NCBI GenBank assembly: GCA_963837815.1
Contig: CAWIOS010000005.1
Location: 172,015-236,014, forward strand
Length of the DNA stretch: 64,000 bases
Source of the DNA: Fen-1273 sp963837815
GTDB lineage: Bacteria > Bacteroidota > Ignavibacteria > UBA10030 > UBA6906
Reading direction: 5' to 3'
Of the stretch, positions 46,267 to 54,841 are shown piece by piece. Position 1 is the first letter of the stretch. Every line of letters begins with the position of its first letter. The translations under genes were made by a program, and so were the position numbers. The notes under the pieces are model-generated. The model made no database searches. It saw only the letters and a list, made by a program, of their open reading frames with translations, and was not told the DNA's origin.

Positions 46267-48546
46267 ATGAATTGGATCGAACATTACTTCAATCAGAACC
46301 CTGCCGCAGACGGCTCTTTGCCCACACCAGCAGATTGCCCATTTTGCGGAGGGAAAGCTTCCTTGACTGTCGAAGGGGGAACGAGCTTCAGCTGCTCATC
46401 ATGCGGAGCGAGGGGCATGGCCTACGATCTTATGGCGAAACTCGAAGGGATTCCAGCAGACTCGGCAGGCCAGTATAACGACCTCATCCTGAATACATCG
46501 GGCGATGCGAAGTTGCCCTCCTGGGACGACATTCAGAAGTGGCAGGACAATCTGTTCAACGATGCGCACAAGGAGGTTCGATCCTTTTTGGGGCAGGTTT
46601 ATGGTTTGGACGAAAATGATCTAAGGGGATCCAATGTGGGACTGGATGAATCAACAGGCGAGACTGTCCTTCCAATTCTAAACGGGACAGAGGCACACCC
46701 TTCTGGAGTGAAGCGGTTCACGCTCGATAAGACAGGAACAATAAAAGAAAGCCGCTTCGTGGCAGTGAATCGGCTTCTCGGATATTCTTACAGGTCCTTC
46801 CAGAATGCGCCAAAATCCTCGGTCATCCTCTCCGAGAACGACTTTGACCGCCTCTACCTGCAGAAGGCCGGTTTGCTATGTGTCACGAGCGCCGATGGTT
46901 TTGACGCCTGGGATGATGCGTTCTCGAAACTTCTGAAAGGTCGCGATGTCATTGTGCTCCTTTCGGACGCTGGGATTAGTGATGAGAGGACGTTGCAGTT
47001 TCTTTCAGATATTGCTGGAAAGGTAAAAAGCTTGGCAAAGCTAGATGTTACGGATGTGAGGAATCATCCGAGGCCCAGCATTGATGAGGCCATTAGAAGC
47101 GCCCCTCTGCTCACCAAAGACAGTCTTCGCGTACTTGGGCAAATTCAGGCAGCCCAGGAACAGACCCCACGGAAGATCAGAGTCCATCCATCTCAGGACT
47201 TCGTTGACGACCAAATGATATATGGGGTGATGATTGGAGACGAACCATACCTTTTGACATCTCTTCGGGAGGCCCTGCCATTCAAAGAATTGGAGAAGTA
47301 CGAGCTCATAGTCGATAAGCCTTCCGTCCTACGAATGACGTCAGAGGGAATGAGGGACTATTTTGCTGGCAGCTTGATCGTCCGCGCCGATCGGTTGCTT
47401 GAAGAAATCAAATCCTATGTTCGCAGGTATGTGGTTCTTACAGACGAACAAATCGACACCGTTCTGGCAGCCTGGGTCATGGGAACCTATGTTTACCGGA
47501 TCTTCCGTGCCTTCCCCTACATCCATGTGCAAGCAGAGAAGGGATCCGGTAAGACAACACTGATGGATATCCTGCATCCGATTTGCTTCAATGGACAATC
47601 ATCTTCTGATCAATCCAGCGCGGTGATATTCAGAGATGTCCACAGCTCCGCAAGCACATTATTCCTGGATGAAGTCGAATATCTCAAGAAGAAGGATTCG
47701 GGGACTTTCAGTGATGTCATTGGAATCTTGAATAGTGGGTATAAGGCAGGGGGAAGGGTTCGCCGGTTGGGGCCCAAGAGGGAGATAGAGGAATTCTCCA
47801 CGTATTCGCCCAAAATGTTTGCGGGGATTGAAGATATTACGGATACTCTGGACCAGCGATCTATCAGAATCAGGATGACAGTGCGCCTCGAGACTGAACA
47901 CGTGGAAGAATACAAGTCGACGAATGAAGAGCAGGGTCTGCAAGCAGTTCTTCGTGATAAGCTATATGTTTTTGGCCTGGAATACGGACCGCGCCTTTGG
48001 GGCCGATACATGGAACTGGAGAGAAACCCGTTCATGACTGGAGTCATCAATCGTAAGCGCGACGTCTGGGGTCCGTTGTTTACTGTCGGGCAGATTGCGG
48101 ACGAATCACGGAACGATGGAACAGCATTGTTGCAGGGGGACATCAAGGCGTACATGGAAGTTGAAGAAGATTTGCACGGAGGGGGAAGCGAGGGAGACAA
48201 TCTTACCCAATCCTTGATAATTGCGCTGAAGCAAATGTTGGGGAAGGTAACTCCCCTGTCTCGAGAAGGTACGCGCTACCGTTTCTGGAACGAAGATGTA
48301 TTCTCGTTTATCAAGGAACAGCCGAAATTCAAGGAGAGATTTAAGAAAAAGGATGTCAATAGCCTGACGACTCTGCTCTCCCGGAGACTTGGGATTACAG
48401 CTAAACCGCAGACGATCAACTTGGCGTCGAAGCGATGTTATGACATAGATCTTGAAAAGCTGAATAAGGAAGGCGTGCGGTTCAAGGCTTGGACTCAGGA
48501 GGAGCTGGACCGAGAGGCGAAGGTTGCAGGAGAAGCCTCGACTTAA
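46267..48546 (+). CDS. CHC2-type primase with fused helicase
   Basis: 759 residues from ATG 46267 (GAGGAA about ten bases upstream); an in-frame TTG at 46225 is less likely. Zinc finger C24PFC27...C43SSC46; Toprim-like stretch (SSVILSENDFDRL; GRDVIVLLSDAG); ATPase with Walker A EKGSGKT ending at K429-T430 and Walker B STLFLDEVEYL; then KMFAGIEDITDTLDQRSIRI as sensor region. It resembles primase-helicases of phages, plasmids and integrative elements that start their own replication. Short repeats that could be an origin follow at 48615-48714, and the integrase follows after 268 bp. Confidence 0.82.
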   Translation: MNWIEHYFNQNPAADGSLPTPADCPFCGGKASLTVEGGTSFSCSSCGARGMAYDLMAKLEGIPADSAGQYNDLILNTSGDAKLPSWDDIQKWQDNLFNDAHKEVRSFLGQVYGLDENDLRGSNVGLDESTGETVLPILNGTEAHPSGVKRFTLDKTGTIKESRFVAVNRLLGYSYRSFQNAPKSSVILSENDFDRLYLQKAGLLCVTSADGFDAWDDAFSKLLKGRDVIVLLSDAGISDERTLQFLSDIAGKVKSLAKLDVTDVRNHPRPSIDEAIRSAPLLTKDSLRVLGQIQAAQEQTPRKIRVHPSQDFVDDQMIYGVMIGDEPYLLTSLREALPFKELEKYELIVDKPSVLRMTSEGMRDYFAGSLIVRADRLLEEIKSYVRRYVVLTDEQIDTVLAAWVMGTYVYRIFRAFPYIHVQAEKGSGKTTLMDILHPICFNGQSSSDQSSAVIFRDVHSSASTLFLDEVEYLKKKDSGTFSDVIGILNSGYKAGGRVRRLGPKREIEEFSTYSPKMFAGIEDITDTLDQRSIRIRMTVRLETEHVEEYKSTNEEQGLQAVLRDKLYVFGLEYGPRLWGRYMELERNPFMTGVINRKRDVWGPLFTVGQIADESRNDGTALLQGDIKAYMEVEEDLHGGGSEGDNLTQSLIIALKQMLGKVTPLSREGTRYRFWNEDVFSFIKEQPKFKERFKKKDVNSLTTLLSRRLGITAKPQTINLASKRCYDIDLEKLNKEGVRFKAWTQEELDREAKVAGEAST

Positions 48547-48614
48547 CCGATAGGTGCGTGCTGGCCGGCCCGTACCCGTGTTTTGGCGGGAAAGGGCTTC
48601 AGGCCGGAATGGAT

Positions 48615-48714
48615 CGTAATCGTAATTTCTGACCCATAATTGCCCTTTCTGGCTCGTGCTGGCCATATTTACAATTACGAAGTTGATTACGAAGTGCCGG
48701 TGGTGTTTCGTAAT
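48615..48714. repeat. CGTAAT / ATTACGAA repeats, second origin-like array
   Basis: CGTAAT at 48615 and 48621, ATTACGAA at 48674 and 48686 (12-bp spacing), and TTCGTAAT at 48707. All lie in the gap between the CHC2 primase-helicase and the integrase, with AT-rich sequence between the groups. Possible iterons or integrase accessory sites. Confidence 0.45.
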
Positions 48715-48814
48715 GATCATTGGTATTCACATGAACCCGGGCATTTGGATCGAAGCTTTCTCGATGGTGCCACCGATTGACTTGTTCTCTTAACCATTCT
48801 CGCGGACAGATCTC

Positions 48815-50038
48815 ATGTCACCCATCGAGGACTTACGAAGACTAAGGGAAGAGCTTCGCGCCGAGACGGAAGAGGCCGATCGTCTTTTCAAGGAACGAGT
48901 CGAAAAGCTCACGAACAGGAAACCCGAGGAGCTGACTCCTCTCCTTGCACATTGGACGCAACAGGTGAAGGACGCCCGGGGAGTCGATGCGGGGTCGACT
49001 AAGAAAAGGCAATCAGCTGAGGTTTGGGTAAAGGCTATCAGCTTCCTTCTTGAAAACCCCAACTTGATTGGGGGAACTCCTGGTGGAGCAACTGCGACCA
49101 TTCAAGCCGTGGTCGCCACCCCCCCCACTACCGGAACGACCTTCAAGAGCTTTTCCGAGGACTACCTGAAGTATGTTAAGAATAATTTTGCCGCGGGAAC
49201 GCTTGCGAATGCTGAGAGAGTAATGAAATTCTTCGTCGAGATGTTTGGAGATCTTGACTTGGGCTCATTCACACTTGAGCACTTGGAACAATTTAAGGCG
49301 AAGAGGACAGAAGCGGGAGTGTCCCGTACCACGATAAACATTGACATCAGAACGATTAAAGCTGCTTTTGCTGTTGCCCTTGACTGGGAGCGACTCACAA
49401 GGAATCCCTTTGTGAAAGCAAAGCAACTGAAGGTTGACGAGAAGGCAATGAGGGTCCTCAGTCAGGAGGAATTTGAGAGATTGCTCGATGCCATTGAGGA
49501 GACATGGCTACACGATATCATAGCGTTTAACGTGCTCACTGGCCTAAGATTGGGCGAAATCATGAATCTGAAATGGCCTGATTTTGATCCCGTAAAACAA
49601 ACGATTACTGTCCAATCAAGCGAGGGTTATCGTGTTAAAGGCGGGAAGATGAGGGTGGTTCCGATTGGTCAAGACGGATTGGATTTACTGAACTCGATCC
49701 CAAGGAAAGGGGAGTGGATATTCGTCGGCGACAAGGGGAAGCACTACACTGATGATTATGTCTCTAGGAAGTTCAAAGAGTATGTTCGCAAACTTGGGTT
49801 GCCAGAGGAAATCCACTATCACAGCTTGAGAGCTACGTACTGTACTTGGATGGGAGAGAAGAACGTTCCACAGCATATCATTCAAGCACTTGCCGGTCAT
49901 TCGTCTGCACGTGTCACCCAGAGGTATATCACTGCCAATGAAGGTGCCAAGAAAGAGGCTGCCGGAAAGATCGGGCTGCATTCCGTCACCAAACCTGAGA
50001 AGGGAAAAGGGAAAAATAGTGACGAGAAAAAGCCTTGA
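48815..50038 (+). CDS. Tyrosine-recombinase integrase
   Basis: 407 residues, intact. Residues 1-86 are the helical domain shared with the HTH protein at 1563-2093. A SAM-like core-binding domain follows (FKSFSEDYLKYVKNNFAAGT...), and the catalytic domain has R245 in TGLRLGEIMNLKW, H336-SL-R339, H362 in LAGHSSARVTQ and Y371. All five conserved residues are present. It would carry out site-specific integration and excision. It ends 172 bp before tRNA-Asp and points towards it, although the tRNA 5' end, not its 3' end, faces the gene, which is unusual. Confidence 0.95.
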   Translation: MSPIEDLRRLREELRAETEEADRLFKERVEKLTNRKPEELTPLLAHWTQQVKDARGVDAGSTKKRQSAEVWVKAISFLLENPNLIGGTPGGATATIQAVVATPPTTGTTFKSFSEDYLKYVKNNFAAGTLANAERVMKFFVEMFGDLDLGSFTLEHLEQFKAKRTEAGVSRTTINIDIRTIKAAFAVALDWERLTRNPFVKAKQLKVDEKAMRVLSQEEFERLLDAIEETWLHDIIAFNVLTGLRLGEIMNLKWPDFDPVKQTITVQSSEGYRVKGGKMRVVPIGQDGLDLLNSIPRKGEWIFVGDKGKHYTDDYVSRKFKEYVRKLGLPEEIHYHSLRATYCTWMGEKNVPQHIIQALAGHSSARVTQRYITANEGAKKEAAGKIGLHSVTKPEKGKGKNSDEKKP

Positions 50039-50210
50039 TTCCGACGCCACGAATCCGTAGATTGCACAGTCGAAGATTGGCAACCTTGCTAGCCCATCAG
50101 CACGGGAGAGACGACGGAGCTGCTAACAGATCTGCTAACAACTGTTGGCGACTTTTTCCCCCTGCCTCGACAAAGCAGGCGGAATGTGGTGAAATCAGAT
50201 AGATTTTGAA

Positions 50211-50286
<76 letters not shown>

Positions 50287-50314
50287 ATAAGCCCCATAGA
50301 AATATGGGGCTTAT
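50287..50314 (+). terminator. Hairpin downstream of tRNA-Asp
   Basis: Perfect 12-bp stem ATAAGCCCCATA / TATGGGGCTTAT with a GAAA loop, immediately after the tRNA. No long T-run follows. Confidence 0.6.
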
Positions 50315-50388
50315 CTATGTATAGACGATTGGACACGCGACAAACTTGTCTCTGTAAGCTATATGTAAGCAATTAAGGAGATCGGATT

Positions 50389-50538
50389 TTGCCGTTCAGG
50401 GTTGTCCGTCTTCCTATTGCCGCCTCCCGAGAGAGTAGGTTACAAGTTGGTGACAAGGTCACGCTGGCGCAGCTGGACTTAGAGTGTTTCGGGCATGATT
50501 GGCACACTCTGTTAATTATGGCCGCTGATGAATACTGA
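50389..50538 (+). CDS. Possible 49-residue small protein
   Basis: TTG 50389 follows AAGGAG by eight bases and the frame (MPFRVVRLPIAASRESRLQV...) runs to TGA 50538, 20 bp before a strong terminator. No family recognised. Ribosome site and terminator are the only support. Confidence 0.35.
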   Translation: MPFRVVRLPIAASRESRLQVGDKVTLAQLDLECFGHDWHTLLIMAADEY

Positions 50539-50558
50539 CACTTTAGGTGGCTGAAAAG

Positions 50559-50584
50559 AAGCCCGGCTTAGCCGGGCTTTTTTG
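50559..50584 (+). terminator. Strong Rho-independent terminator
   Basis: AAGCCCGGC-TTA-GCCGGGCTT followed by a run of T (50578-50583). Confidence 0.85.
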
Positions 50585-50736
50585 TGCGACTCCCTTTTCA
50601 TATGGGGGCAACCACGAATGTTCGACCGAATTGTCAGACTTTACGACGGATTCGTAAATCTAGCGTCGAGCGAGTATAACGGATGCGAGATAAACTTGCT
50701 TTGACCCCCATTCCACCCTATAATTGGCGTACGACC

Positions 50737-50958
50737 ATGTTGAATGCTCAAGAAATAAAGGTTGATAATCTTGGTGAACTGCGGGCTGAAGTCTTGAAGC
50801 AGGCCAAGATTGAACTAAAAATGAGCCTATCCTTGCTTGAGATGCTGAAAGGGAATACGTGCATTGATGATATTGCCACCTTAAGAGAAGTGTGGGTTGA
50901 ACCATATCTGCGTCTAATTGAAAGTCTGGAAAGTCAACCTGAGTCAATTGATGCTTGA
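50737..50958 (+). CDS. Small hypothetical protein
   Basis: 73 residues from ATG 50737 (MLNAQEIKVDNLGELRAEVL...), helical and acidic; an earlier ATG at 50683 is possible but its extra residues look noncoding. Its stop codon directly abuts the ATG of the next gene at 50959, so the two are cotranslated. No family recognised. Confidence 0.55.
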   Translation: MLNAQEIKVDNLGELRAEVLKQAKIELKMSLSLLEMLKGNTCIDDIATLREVWVEPYLRLIESLESQPESIDA

Positions 50959-51423
50959 ATGGAGAAAACAATGAAAGAATTATTTGATTGGTGCTACAAC
51001 AACCTTCCGTTAATCCTCTCTTTCTCACTCTCCATTGCTGCATTGCGCTTGTCGCTGAAAGCAAACATCATCAACAAGAAGCCCCAACTTGTCTTCCTTG
51101 AACACTGGGAAGCTATTCCGGGAGTGGGGAATAAGAGTAGGTTGTCGTTCATGAATATTGGATTTGGGCCTGCATTCAATATTACAATTGCTGACGAATA
51201 TATCTCGAAATATAAGTTTCTCGAAGAGTTTAAGAATTTGCCAAGAAATATCGCACCAAATGGAACCACACTTTTTGCAGAAGCGGCCGGCAATTTCAGA
51301 TATATTCAAGACTCTACAGAGATTGAAATCATTTACGAAGACCACGAAGGCAGAAGTTATAGAGCCCGCTTGGCTCATTCTCGGCACTCATTTTCACCCA
51401 TCGGATTTAGAAGGAACAAGTGA
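50959..51423 (+). CDS. Small membrane protein of unknown function
   Basis: 154 residues. One hydrophobic helix near residues 13-33 (YNNLPLILSFSLSIAALRLS), then a soluble beta-rich domain with LSFMNIGFGPAFNITI and EIEIIYEDHEGRSYRARL, resembling many single-pass membrane proteins with a cytoplasmic domain. No family assigned. Clearly lower GC than the element genes to the left. Confidence 0.7.
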   Translation: MEKTMKELFDWCYNNLPLILSFSLSIAALRLSLKANIINKKPQLVFLEHWEAIPGVGNKSRLSFMNIGFGPAFNITIADEYISKYKFLEEFKNLPRNIAPNGTTLFAEAAGNFRYIQDSTEIEIIYEDHEGRSYRARLAHSRHSFSPIGFRRNK

Positions 51424-51719
51424 TGATACAATTCTGCAATTACTTTATTGGTTATTGCCATTCTGTCAACAGTAGGCATGATGAACGTAAAATATCATTG
51501 AGTCCTTCTTCCGATAGTTTTGTTGATTACCATCGGTTTCCTGGTAACTAGCCTATTTCACTTAAGAACAATTGAAATAGGAACCCTCCATGACAGAGCA
51601 TTTCATTGCTGCAATGGTTGTTACACACATCGAATATTTGCTCCCTTTCTTAAGAAAAGTACGAAAAACGTGCTGATGGTGCTTCGTTCAATTGTGGTAC
51701 AAGCCCATTGAACAAATAG

Positions 51720-52175
51720 ATGTCACTCAAAAGCAAACTCAAGAAGGTGCTAGGTCTAAGCCCGGTCAATGATGCTGGCACTCTACGTGCTTTGGAAGCA
51801 GTAGATAGGCTTGATAATGATGGTTCAAACATCTGGAAAGACCTAAGGAAGGAATTGACTGAATCTGGCAAATTGAGAGACCGTTATGCTATCTTCTGCC
51901 AGAGGAATATGAAGGGTCAAGTGTACGAGAAAGCTAAAGACCTAGCCAATGCAATCAAGCAATATGAAGAGAACATTGCCGATGAGAGAACAAACACTTT
52001 AACTTCTTTTCCTCATTATCGGTTGATGGTTATCTATCGCCGGAGGAAAGATTATGACAATGAGATTCGAGTAGTGAGACATGCCCTGTCTCTTCCTATT
52101 CCAGATATAACACAGTTCACTAAGAGGTTAGAGAAGCTCTTGGCTCTCAGGGACAAGGAAAAAATGGAAAACTAA
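51720..52175 (+). CDS. Hypothetical protein with a TPR-like helical repeat
   Basis: 151 residues (MSLKSKLKKVLGLSPVNDAG...). Residues 65-145 contain helix pairs of TPR type (GQVYEKAKDLANAIKQYEEN; RLMVIYRRRKDYDNEIRVVR), suggesting a protein-binding role. It stands 18 bp before the next gene, in a plus-strand run of small genes. Family unknown. Confidence 0.65.
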   Translation: MSLKSKLKKVLGLSPVNDAGTLRALEAVDRLDNDGSNIWKDLRKELTESGKLRDRYAIFCQRNMKGQVYEKAKDLANAIKQYEENIADERTNTLTSFPHYRLMVIYRRRKDYDNEIRVVRHALSLPIPDITQFTKRLEKLLALRDKEKMEN

Positions 52176-52192
52176 CTAATGGAGATGTTGCG

Positions 52193-52540
52193 ATGCAAAA
52201 CGGAGAAAAATCAAAAGAGGAACAACTGAATGAATTAATGGCAACCCTGCTTAATTCAATTAAAGAGACTTTGCCAAGTGTGGCTACATCACTTAGAGAA
52301 TCTATCCCAATAATTCAAGGATTGATAGACAACAAGAATTCCCTAGCTAGTCTGTTAAATACGGCGATGGGAGATGACCCGAATATAGCAGACATAGTTC
52401 AACACGTCGAGGACTTGAAGGACGTTGAAACTGACGTTATGGAGAAACTAGCGCATACTTCTGATTTTCTTGGTACTCTTGAAGATTTCTTTAATGGAAC
52501 CAATTTTGCGCCGAAAGCAACGAAATCTTCGAGTATTTAG
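52193..52540 (+). CDS. Hypothetical helical protein
   Basis: 115 residues (MQNGEKSKEEQLNELMATLL...), strongly helical, acidic, no membrane segment, no family recognised. GGAGATG lies about ten bases before the ATG. It ends eight bases before the HEPN-like gene and is probably in the same operon. Confidence 0.6.
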   Translation: MQNGEKSKEEQLNELMATLLNSIKETLPSVATSLRESIPIIQGLIDNKNSLASLLNTAMGDDPNIADIVQHVEDLKDVETDVMEKLAHTSDFLGTLEDFFNGTNFAPKATKSSSI

Positions 52541-52547
52541 ACAACTA

Positions 52548-53090
52548 ATGGACGACCTTATGGCAAAACCACCAATAACACCGCTACCATTCAAAGAACA
52601 ATTTGAGATAGCATTAGGAAGAATGATAATCAGATTGAGTAACCTTGAGTTCTCAATTATGAGCGCAATATCAATTCTCACCAAATTGGAAGTGGATACT
52701 GCAATTAACTTATTGGCTGGTGAGCATCTTCCCACTTTGATAAAAATGCTGGACTCTGCTTTTCCCTATGCAATCAAAGACAGAAAGAAAGAGTTAGGTG
52801 ATGAGGCTCTCAGGGAATTTGCTGCAATAGTGAAGCGGTTGGACAACGTAAACACCAAGAGGAATTACTACGTTCATCGAATGTGGTTTCTTGAAGATAA
52901 CCCGATTGCTCAAACTCTCAGAGCTATAAGAGGGCAGAAAGGTAAGACTGTTATATGGGATGAGCAGAAGATTACGTTGAATGAACTTTCAGGCTTGGTT
53001 GTAGAGATAAACGATGTTGACCGCGATTTAGCTAATTGTTTTATCCGACATGAATTGATTGTTCCAAAAATGGCAGATACTAAACAATGA
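52548..53090 (+). CDS. HEPN-like protein, paralogue 1
   Basis: 180 residues from ATG 52548 (Met-Asp-Asp-Leu-Met). The core reads RLSNLEFSIMSAI, TAINLLAGEHLPTLIKMLDS and KRNYYVHRMWF. The last has the R-X4-H spacing and RN...H of HEPN domains. The same three blocks occur in the minus-strand protein at 54842-55324. HEPN proteins are commonly RNA nucleases of toxin and defence systems; here only the motif supports that. An upstream ATG at 52470 overlaps the previous gene and is less likely. Confidence 0.6.
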   Translation: MDDLMAKPPITPLPFKEQFEIALGRMIIRLSNLEFSIMSAISILTKLEVDTAINLLAGEHLPTLIKMLDSAFPYAIKDRKKELGDEALREFAAIVKRLDNVNTKRNYYVHRMWFLEDNPIAQTLRAIRGQKGKTVIWDEQKITLNELSGLVVEINDVDRDLANCFIRHELIVPKMADTKQ

Positions 53091-53200
53091 TGGACCAACT
53101 CTTCTATTCAACTCTCTGCTTCTTGTTGTTTACTTCAGTCTGTCTATCTCAAGGCAGTTGAGAGGATAAGCAAAAGTGAAATGAGGAAAGGAATAGGCCC

Positions 53201-53686
53201 ATGCCAGAAGAAGAAAAGAATATGAAAAAGTCATCCGCTCTTCTAACGCTGGCAATCGTAGTGACCATTGTTGTAGTCTGCGTTATACTCTTCTATCGCT
53301 GGCAAGAACAACTTACCAAAGATTACATCACATCAACACATCATTTGATGGGGTTGCGGTTTGCAAGCGGAAAAATTGGTGGAAAGTCAAATATTGATTC
53401 AGCTATCTTCTATTATCGTAAGGCTGTCAATGCGGGGGGAAGTGATGATGTAAGGAATAAGGCAATGATAACCCTTATTGAAGCCCTGTGTGAAAAGGCA
53501 AGGCAAAGTCGAGAAACAGACCTTGCTCAGTCGTGCAGGGACTCTGCTGCTATAGTTCTCACTGAACTTGAAAGAAGGAACATTGAAGAAGGAAGGCTAT
53601 TTGTTCTCAAACGGCTTGTTTACGACAATGATACCAAGTGGTATTATGACGAAAAAGAAAAGAAGTCGTATCGATTGACGGATTAA
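53201..53686 (+). CDS. Small membrane-anchored protein of unknown function
   Basis: 161 residues, possibly starting at Met8. One transmembrane helix at 15-31 (LTLAIVVTIVVVCVILFY), then a soluble helical domain with SEL1/TPR-like spacing (DSAIFYYRKAVNAGGSDDVR; KAMITLIEALCEKAR). Probably anchored in the membrane with the C-terminal domain outside. No family recognised. Confidence 0.65.
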   Translation: MPEEEKNMKKSSALLTLAIVVTIVVVCVILFYRWQEQLTKDYITSTHHLMGLRFASGKIGGKSNIDSAIFYYRKAVNAGGSDDVRNKAMITLIEALCEKARQSRETDLAQSCRDSAAIVLTELERRNIEEGRLFVLKRLVYDNDTKWYYDEKEKKSYRLTD

Positions 53687-53880
53687 TGATGTTAGGAATT
53701 GTTAACCACCTGCCAGAAGGATTTACACAGTGAAAATGGTCTTTGGTATCACCCTAGCAGTTGTTATGATGTCCAGTTGTGCAATGCCGCAATCCTCACT
53801 GACAACAATGAATAGGGATGTCGCCCTCAACAAGCCCTTCGAATCGAATTTGCAGTGCGGGGACGGAGAATTGAAGATCG

Positions 53881-54354
53881 TTATTCCCCCGGAATGAAGA
53901 TGTTGCCGCAGCGGTTACACGTCCACTTCTTATTCCATTCTTCCAAATCCGAATTGTAAGTTTCGAGTTGGGACTTTGTCTTGTTGGTTGTCCATGTCGA
54001 AACGGCCACAAAACCCAGAATGAGAAACAGAGCAAGGAGAGGCGAAACCGATGCTCCAGTCCAAACTGATATCGCCGGAACTAAGATGAAGGAGCAAAAA
54101 AGGAAGTAAAAGACGTAAATGGTGCAACCAACGGCTAAATTGTCCGGCTTTTTCGGAGGTGAGAGAGCCCGTCCTTCAATGGTTTGGATCGTTCCGGTAG
54201 TTGATGCCCCGCCGACCCCAATTCCGACGTTGCCGGGAGAACTTACGCCGATGACGCCACCCGCAGTTTTGGCGTTAATTGTCTGAGTGGATTTTGAAAA
54301 GGCCTGACTGACTTTGTAGGTATCATTACTCCCGCATTTGGTGCAATAATACAT
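53881..54354 (-). CDS. Zinc-ribbon membrane protein
   Basis: 157 residues. MYYCTKCGS at the N terminus and CNRCGNIF near the C terminus form two CxxC knuckles that could join in one ribbon. Between them are a glycine-rich stretch and two hydrophobic helices (CTIYVFYFLFCSFILVPAIS; LLALFLILGFVAVST). Function unknown. A near-consensus promoter stands 31-59 bp upstream of the ATG, and GGAG precedes the start. Confidence 0.7.
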   Translation of the reverse strand: MYYCTKCGSNDTYKVSQAFSKSTQTINAKTAGGVIGVSSPGNVGIGVGGASTTGTIQTIEGRALSPPKKPDNLAVGCTIYVFYFLFCSFILVPAISVWTGASVSPLLALFLILGFVAVSTWTTNKTKSQLETYNSDLEEWNKKWTCNRCGNIFIPGE

Positions 54355-54384
54355 GAGTGCCTCCAGTCAGAAAGAGTGTGTCGA

Positions 54385-54413
54385 ATTATAAACAGAAAGA
54401 ATCCCCCACGCAA
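54385..54413 (-). promoter_or_regulatory. Sigma-70-type promoter (cassette copy C)
   Basis: On the minus strand TTGCGT, 17 bp, TATAAT, ahead of the zinc-ribbon gene. The spacer GGGGGATTCTTTCTGTT shares GGGATTCTTT with copy B at 56734-56762. Confidence 0.75.
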
Positions 54414-54573
54414 GGTCGGGGGTAGCGTTTCATTTCGCAAATCGAATGCATAAGCGGTCAAGAATGCGTGTATTCCAACGGAGAGACGCTTTGATCGAAG
54501 TTCTGTTGTTGGTGTACGTAGGCCGTAATCGTAACATTACGTGACAGGAAAGCACTTGGCAAGATCACGATTT

Positions 54574-54837
54574 CTATGAAGAGGGTGGGGGATAGTTTTC
54601 GGAAAGATCGTTAGCGATTTTCTTGTGATTGTCATGGAGGGAGAGTATATATTCCGCCTCCACTTCATCGTAACTTCTTTCTTGAATAATAGCTGCATTT
54701 TTGAGTAAAACCTCGCGCATTGCGGCAAGTTGTACTTGGATAATGGTCGTTCGCAGGAATGTTTCCACAATCAATTCTTGCTCACTGCCAAAGAGCAAAT
54801 TTAGATCACCCAGGGGGATTTCTATTGGGTTGGACAT
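54574..54837 (-). CDS. Small hypothetical protein
   Basis: 87 residues (MSNPIEIPLGDLNLLFGSEQ...), mostly helical, no membrane segment, no family recognised. It starts four bases after the stop of the HEPN-like gene 54842-55324, so the two are probably translated together. Confidence 0.6.
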   Translation of the reverse strand: MSNPIEIPLGDLNLLFGSEQELIVETFLRTTIIQVQLAAMREVLLKNAAIIQERSYDEVEAEYILSLHDNHKKIANDLSENYPPPSS

Positions 54838-54841
54838 GGGC

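Larger units (their letters stand above)
1410..50210. mobile_element. Candidate integrative element or composite of elements between tRNA-Gly and tRNA-Asp
   Basis: The interval carries an HTH excisionase-type gene at its left end, a tyrosine integrase at its right end, three unrelated replication ATPase/primase genes, a Gam-ligase-clamp operon, DUF932 and DUF5131 genes typical of phages and plasmids, an IS110 copy and several defence-type genes. The HTH protein and integrase share a collinear N-terminal domain. No direct repeat defining both ends was found by eye, and the 11.8-23.3 kb kinase cluster looks chromosomal. Limits are therefore tentative, and two neighbouring elements are as likely as one. 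Confidence 0.35.
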
